This document shows, piece after piece, positions 24,206 through 26,809 of a stretch of DNA of 26,809 nucleotides; within the stretch, counting starts at the first letter, position 1, and every line of letters begins with the position of its first letter. A program made the position numbers and the translations under genes. The notes below the pieces were generated by a model. The model made no database searches, had not been told where the DNA came from, and was given only the letters and a program-made list of their open reading frames with translations. This DNA is from JANOXC01 sp031418215 (GTDB lineage: Bacteria > Bacteroidota > Bacteroidia > AKYH767-A > OLB10). The DNA lies in contig JANOXC010000020.1 of assembly GCA_031418215.1 (NCBI GenBank), positions 1 through 26,809 of the forward strand, given 5' to 3'.

Positions 24206-25189
24206 ATGAACACAATAAAAAAAATCGGAATTTTTTGCAGCGGGGGTGATTCTCCCGGGATGAATGCCTGTATAAGAGCTGCTGTGAGAGCAGCATTAAA
24301 TAAAAATGTTAAGGTAACCGGAATTATTCGGGGTTATCAGGGTATGATTGACAATGAATTCATTGCACTCACCTCCCGATCTGTAAGTAACATTGTTCAT
24401 CGGGGGGGAACCATCTTACGTACTGCCCGTTGCCAGGAATTTATGACGAAGGAGGGAATGAAAAAAGCCTGGGAGAATTTGAAAAAACATGAAGTGGATG
24501 GCTTGGTTGCAATTGGGGGTGATGGCACATTCAGAGGAGCGATAGAGTTTAGCAATATATATAAAGACATTTCCATTATAGGTATTCCGGGAACTATTGA
24601 TAACGATACTTACGGTACAGAATTTACATTGGGATTTGATACTGCCGTGAATACTGTGATCGATGCCGTTGATAAAATACGTGATACAGCAGATTCACAC
24701 CATCGTTTGTTTTTTATTGAAGTAATGGGTCGGAAATCGGGTTGGATTGCTTTATACAGTGCACTTGCCTGTGGTGCAGAAGCCGTATTGTTGCCTGAGG
24801 AGCCTGATAGTATCGATAAACTTGTTGAAAGTCTTCAAGAAGCAAAACAAAAGGGCAAACAAAGTAGTATTGTTATCGTTGCGGAAGGGGAGGAATTAGG
24901 CAGTACCGTTGAAATTGCGAAAAAAGTAAAAGAACGATTCGACTTTTATGATATACGCATATCCGTGTTGGGACATGTTCAGAGAGGAGGAAGCCCTTCT
25001 TGTTTTGACCGGGTTTTGGCTGCCAGGTTAGGTGTTAAGGCAGTTGATGCACTAATTGAGGGAGCGTCACTAAAGATGGCAGGTCTAATGAATGGTGAAA
25101 TTGTGTTAACGCCTTTTCATGAATCAATCAGCAAATCTCCTGCTTTTAATCGCGATCTTATTCGGATTGCAGGAGTTATTTCAAAGTAA
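24206..25189 (+). CDS. pfkA: ATP-dependent 6-phosphofructokinase
   Basis: The 327 aa enzyme phosphorylates fructose 6-phosphate in glycolysis. Family sites are visible: GGDSPGMNACIR, GGDGTFRGA (Gly after GGD, as in ATP- rather than PPi-dependent enzymes), PGTIDND (Gly rather than Lys, also ATP type), GFDTAVNT, MGRKSGWIAL and GHVQRGGSPS. Length matches the bacterial allosteric PfkA. It is divergent from the Nudix gene; no exact TAnnTTTG is seen in the 69 bp between. Confidence 0.96.
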   Translation: MNTIKKIGIFCSGGDSPGMNACIRAAVRAALNKNVKVTGIIRGYQGMIDNEFIALTSRSVSNIVHRGGTILRTARCQEFMTKEGMKKAWENLKKHEVDGLVAIGGDGTFRGAIEFSNIYKDISIIGIPGTIDNDTYGTEFTLGFDTAVNTVIDAVDKIRDTADSHHRLFFIEVMGRKSGWIALYSALACGAEAVLLPEEPDSIDKLVESLQEAKQKGKQSSIVIVAEGEELGSTVEIAKKVKERFDFYDIRISVLGHVQRGGSPSCFDRVLAARLGVKAVDALIEGASLKMAGLMNGEIVLTPFHESISKSPAFNRDLIRIAGVISK

Positions 25190-25213
25190 TTTTATAGATA
25201 TAAGTTTTGTTCA

Positions 25214-25870
25214 TTATTCATAATGTACATCACCGGAACCAACGTTACTGACTTTTACTTTGGTGCCTTTCGCTAACCAGATATCACTTGATCCTACCAT
25301 AGAAATTTCTGCATTTTTTACTGCAAGCTGTTGTGCATGAACATCGCCCGAACCAGCAGAGCTTAATTGGAATTGATCGGCTTTTCCTTCGATTTTGAAA
25401 TCGCCTGATCCTGCCTTACTGATTTTTAATTTTCCAACTTCCAGGTTTAATTTGAAATCACCGGAACCACCTTGTGATATAGTTAATTCATCATTTTTCA
25501 GCTGATTGCTTGTTTCAATATCTCCTGATCCACCTGCACTGATCGATTCTAGCTTTATGCAATTGATTTTAACCTTAAGTTTAGTTGATGAAATGTTTAT
25601 GTTGTCTTTAACATGAATATTAAGGGTGTTATTTTTCACTTCAGCTATGATGTATTGTTGAAGGTTTTCGTCTGTTTCAATGGTTACTTCTTCCCGGTTG
25701 CCCTGGCTAATCTCAATGTCTAAGGAGCCCCCGGTGGCAATTTTATTGAAGGGTGTTATATTTTTAGTTTGACGGGAAATGTTGCCATTACCTTTTATAT
25801 GTTCTGGATTGGCGAATGCTAAGTTGGCGATTGATGCAGCGATCAACCCGGCAAGGAGTACTATTTTCAT
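25214..25870 (-). CDS. Head GIN domain (DUF2807) secreted protein
   Basis: The 218 aa product has a signal peptide (about 1-20, cleavage near LAFA) and one DUF2807 'putative auto-transporter adhesin, head GIN' domain. Repeated turns GGSLDIE, GGSGDIE, GGSGDFK, AGSGDFK, AGSGDVH, VGSSDIW and VGSGDVH recur about every 18-20 residues and form a right-handed beta-helix of short rungs. The family is widespread in Bacteroidota exported proteins; its role is not established. It converges with pfkA with only 24 bp between the stops. Confidence 0.92.
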   Translation of the reverse strand: MKIVLLAGLIAASIANLAFANPEHIKGNGNISRQTKNITPFNKIATGGSLDIEISQGNREEVTIETDENLQQYIIAEVKNNTLNIHVKDNINISSTKLKVKINCIKLESISAGGSGDIETSNQLKNDELTISQGGSGDFKLNLEVGKLKISKAGSGDFKIEGKADQFQLSSAGSGDVHAQQLAVKNAEISMVGSSDIWLAKGTKVKVSNVGSGDVHYE

Positions 25871-25883
25871 AGATTTAGGTTTT

Positions 25884-25891
25884 TACATTTG
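25884..25891 (+). promoter_or_regulatory. TACATTTG box upstream of small membrane protein gene
   Basis: An exact TAnnTTTG on the plus strand, 79 bp before the ATG at 25970. It may be an alternative promoter to the nearer box at 25939. Confidence 0.3.
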
Positions 25892-25938
25892 GAATAGGAC
25901 GTTCTTGCGATAGGTTAGTTACAGATGTTATCAAATTT

Positions 25939-25946
25939 TATCTTTG
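25939..25946 (+). promoter_or_regulatory. TATCTTTG -7 box of small membrane protein gene
   Basis: An exact TAnnTTTG placed 24 bp before the ATG at 25970, which would leave a leader of about 17 nt. No -33 TTTG is seen at the usual spacing. Confidence 0.45.
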
Positions 25947-25969
25947 TGAAACAGTAAACATTTAAAAAC

Positions 25970-26311
25970 ATGAATATTCGAAAATTTGAAAATTTTCATA
26001 TCCTGCTTTGGTTGGTTAAGGACCTTTGCTGGGTGACTTTATCAGAGAAAATGGGTGTAGTAATGATTGTGCCGACAATTGGATTTGCTATTTACATCAC
26101 CTGGCTTTCACGAACTGATTATGCTGAGTTATTGCACAACCTTGCAGTATGTTTTTGGATTAGTGCCAACTCCATTTGGATGATCGGTGAGTTTTTTTTC
26201 AATGACAGTTTTCGAAAGGAGTCAACTATATTTTTTGTGCTGGGTCTCTTGTGCATTGCATGGTATTACTACAAGGTGTTTTATAGAAAGGTATTTCGAA
26301 GAAATAATTAG
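25970..26311 (+). CDS. Small membrane protein of unknown function
   Basis: The 113 aa product has three likely transmembrane segments at about 29-47 (VVMIVPTIGFAIYITWL), 55-76 (LHNLAVCFWISANSIWMIGEFF) and 86-105 (TIFFVLGLLCIAWYYYKVF), with a basic C-terminal tail (FYRKVFRRNN) that should face the cytoplasm. I do not recognise a family. It ends one base before the ATG of a GNAT acetyltransferase gene (TAGAATG), so the two are probably co-translated. Confidence 0.75.
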   Translation: MNIRKFENFHILLWLVKDLCWVTLSEKMGVVMIVPTIGFAIYITWLSRTDYAELLHNLAVCFWISANSIWMIGEFFFNDSFRKESTIFFVLGLLCIAWYYYKVFYRKVFRRNN

Positions 26312-26312
26312 A

Positions 26313-26809
26313 ATGAACATGATCATTGAAACACCAAGACTAATCCTTAGAGAACACACATTAGATGATGCACCTTCTGTGTTTGAATTAAATCAGGATT
26401 TTGAGGTAGTAAAGTTTACCGGTGATCATGCCTTTAATAGCTTACAGGAAGCAAAAGATTTGATTCAAAACAATATTCAACAGCAATACATTAAATATGG
26501 GTATGGCAGATGGGTAGTAATACAAAAATCTGATCAGCAATTTCTCGGATGGTGCGGATTAAAATATCTTACGGACATTGCTGAAATTGATCTTGGTTAC
26601 CGGTTGAAGCGATCAGCATGGAAAAAAGGTTATGCTACTGAAGCATCACTTGCCTGTATCAATTTTGCCTGGAGTAAAAATATTGCCCGGTTAATAGGAA
26701 GGGCGGCAAAAGAGAACCATGCTTCCATTAATGTGCTTGAAAAATGTGGATTTAAATATGATCATGATGAATTATTGCACGGGCAGCAGGGGGGCGTATA
26801 TTACTTAAA
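26313..26809 (+). CDS. GNAT N-acetyltransferase (partial, cut by right edge)
   Basis: The open frame from ATG 26313 runs without a stop to the window end, giving 165 residues. It starts MNMIIETPRLILREHTLDDA, the standard opening of RimJ/RimL-type GNATs (Acetyltransf_3); the second Met at 26319 is an equally good start. The acetyl-CoA loop is WKKGYATEAS, followed by IGRAAKENHASINVLEKCGF, the usual alpha4-beta7 end of the fold. Relatives are about 165-180 aa, so only the last few residues should be missing. Its substrate is unknown; it is coupled to the small membrane protein gene upstream. Confidence 0.88.
   Translation, partial: MNMIIETPRLILREHTLDDAPSVFELNQDFEVVKFTGDHAFNSLQEAKDLIQNNIQQQYIKYGYGRWVVIQKSDQQFLGWCGLKYLTDIAEIDLGYRLKRSAWKKGYATEASLACINFAWSKNIARLIGRAAKENHASINVLEKCGFKYDHDELLHGQQGGVYYL

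Noticed and set aside
25212..25225. CATTATTCATAATG dyad between the convergent pfkA and head-GIN genes
   Set aside because: AT-only stem with a 2 nt loop overlapping a stop codon; not a credible terminator.
1..26809. CRISPR arrays, tRNA/rRNA genes, insertion sequences, integrases, toxin-antitoxin or defence genes
   Set aside because: None were seen on either strand; no direct-repeat/spacer pattern and no recognisable transposase or defence domain.

Overview
The window is about 26.8 kb of AT-rich, densely coding bacterial chromosome, most likely from a member of the Bacteroidota, plausibly an environmental Chitinophagales/Sphingobacteriales-type organism. The evidence is a short (289 aa) primary sigma factor without region 1.1, recurrent upstream TAnnTTTG elements (the Bacteroidota -7 box), an S6-S18-L9 ribosomal operon, tandem DUF1573 secreted proteins, a DUF2807 'head GIN' protein and a large secreted repeat protein starting with a W-x-G/N-W-x-G-x-P-type motif. 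I see no transposase, integrase, phage gene, tRNA, rRNA or CRISPR array. This is mostly core chromosome with a few lineage-specific genes.

Layout. 1-946 (-) is the N-terminal part of a secreted repeat-rich (adhesin-like) protein that runs off the left edge. After a 622 bp non-coding gap come two tandem secreted DUF1573 paralogues (1569-2575, +), a strong terminator, and a PLP aminotransferase (2641-3870, +). The minus strand then holds efp (3922-4482) and the ribosomal operon rpsF-rpsR-rplI (5752 to 4593), followed by an orphan MacB/FtsX-type permease (5871-7103). A small cysteine-rich exported protein (7237-7506, +) faces a YjjG-like nucleotidase (7653-8345, -). Next on the minus strand are a membrane protein (8401-8976), upp (9138-9785), a FemAB/GNAT-like protein paired with a polysaccharide deacetylase-like protein (9860-12102), radC (12210-12896), the primary sigma factor (13161-14030) and an HtrA/Deg protease (14333-15787).

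From 16052 the plus strand carries a tightly coupled operon: dapF, a GNAT acetyltransferase, a seven-heme c-type cytochrome with a TPR tail, and mltG. This joins peptidoglycan precursor synthesis (meso-DAP) and glycan-strand termination (MltG) to a multiheme redox protein. Then come a phenylacetate-type bifunctional PaaZ (20620-22668, +) and an enoyl-CoA hydratase/isomerase (22756-23526, +), a Nudix hydrolase (-), ATP-type pfkA (+), a head-GIN protein (-), a small membrane protein (+) and a GNAT acetyltransferase cut by the right edge.

I did not find a clear new multi-gene system. The most unusual items are the multiheme cytochrome-TPR gene inside a dapF-mltG operon, an EF-P whose modification loop lacks the usual Lys/Arg, a promoter-like element overlapping a terminator ahead of the aminotransferase, and the exclusively intergenic recurrence of the exact octamer TACATTTG.
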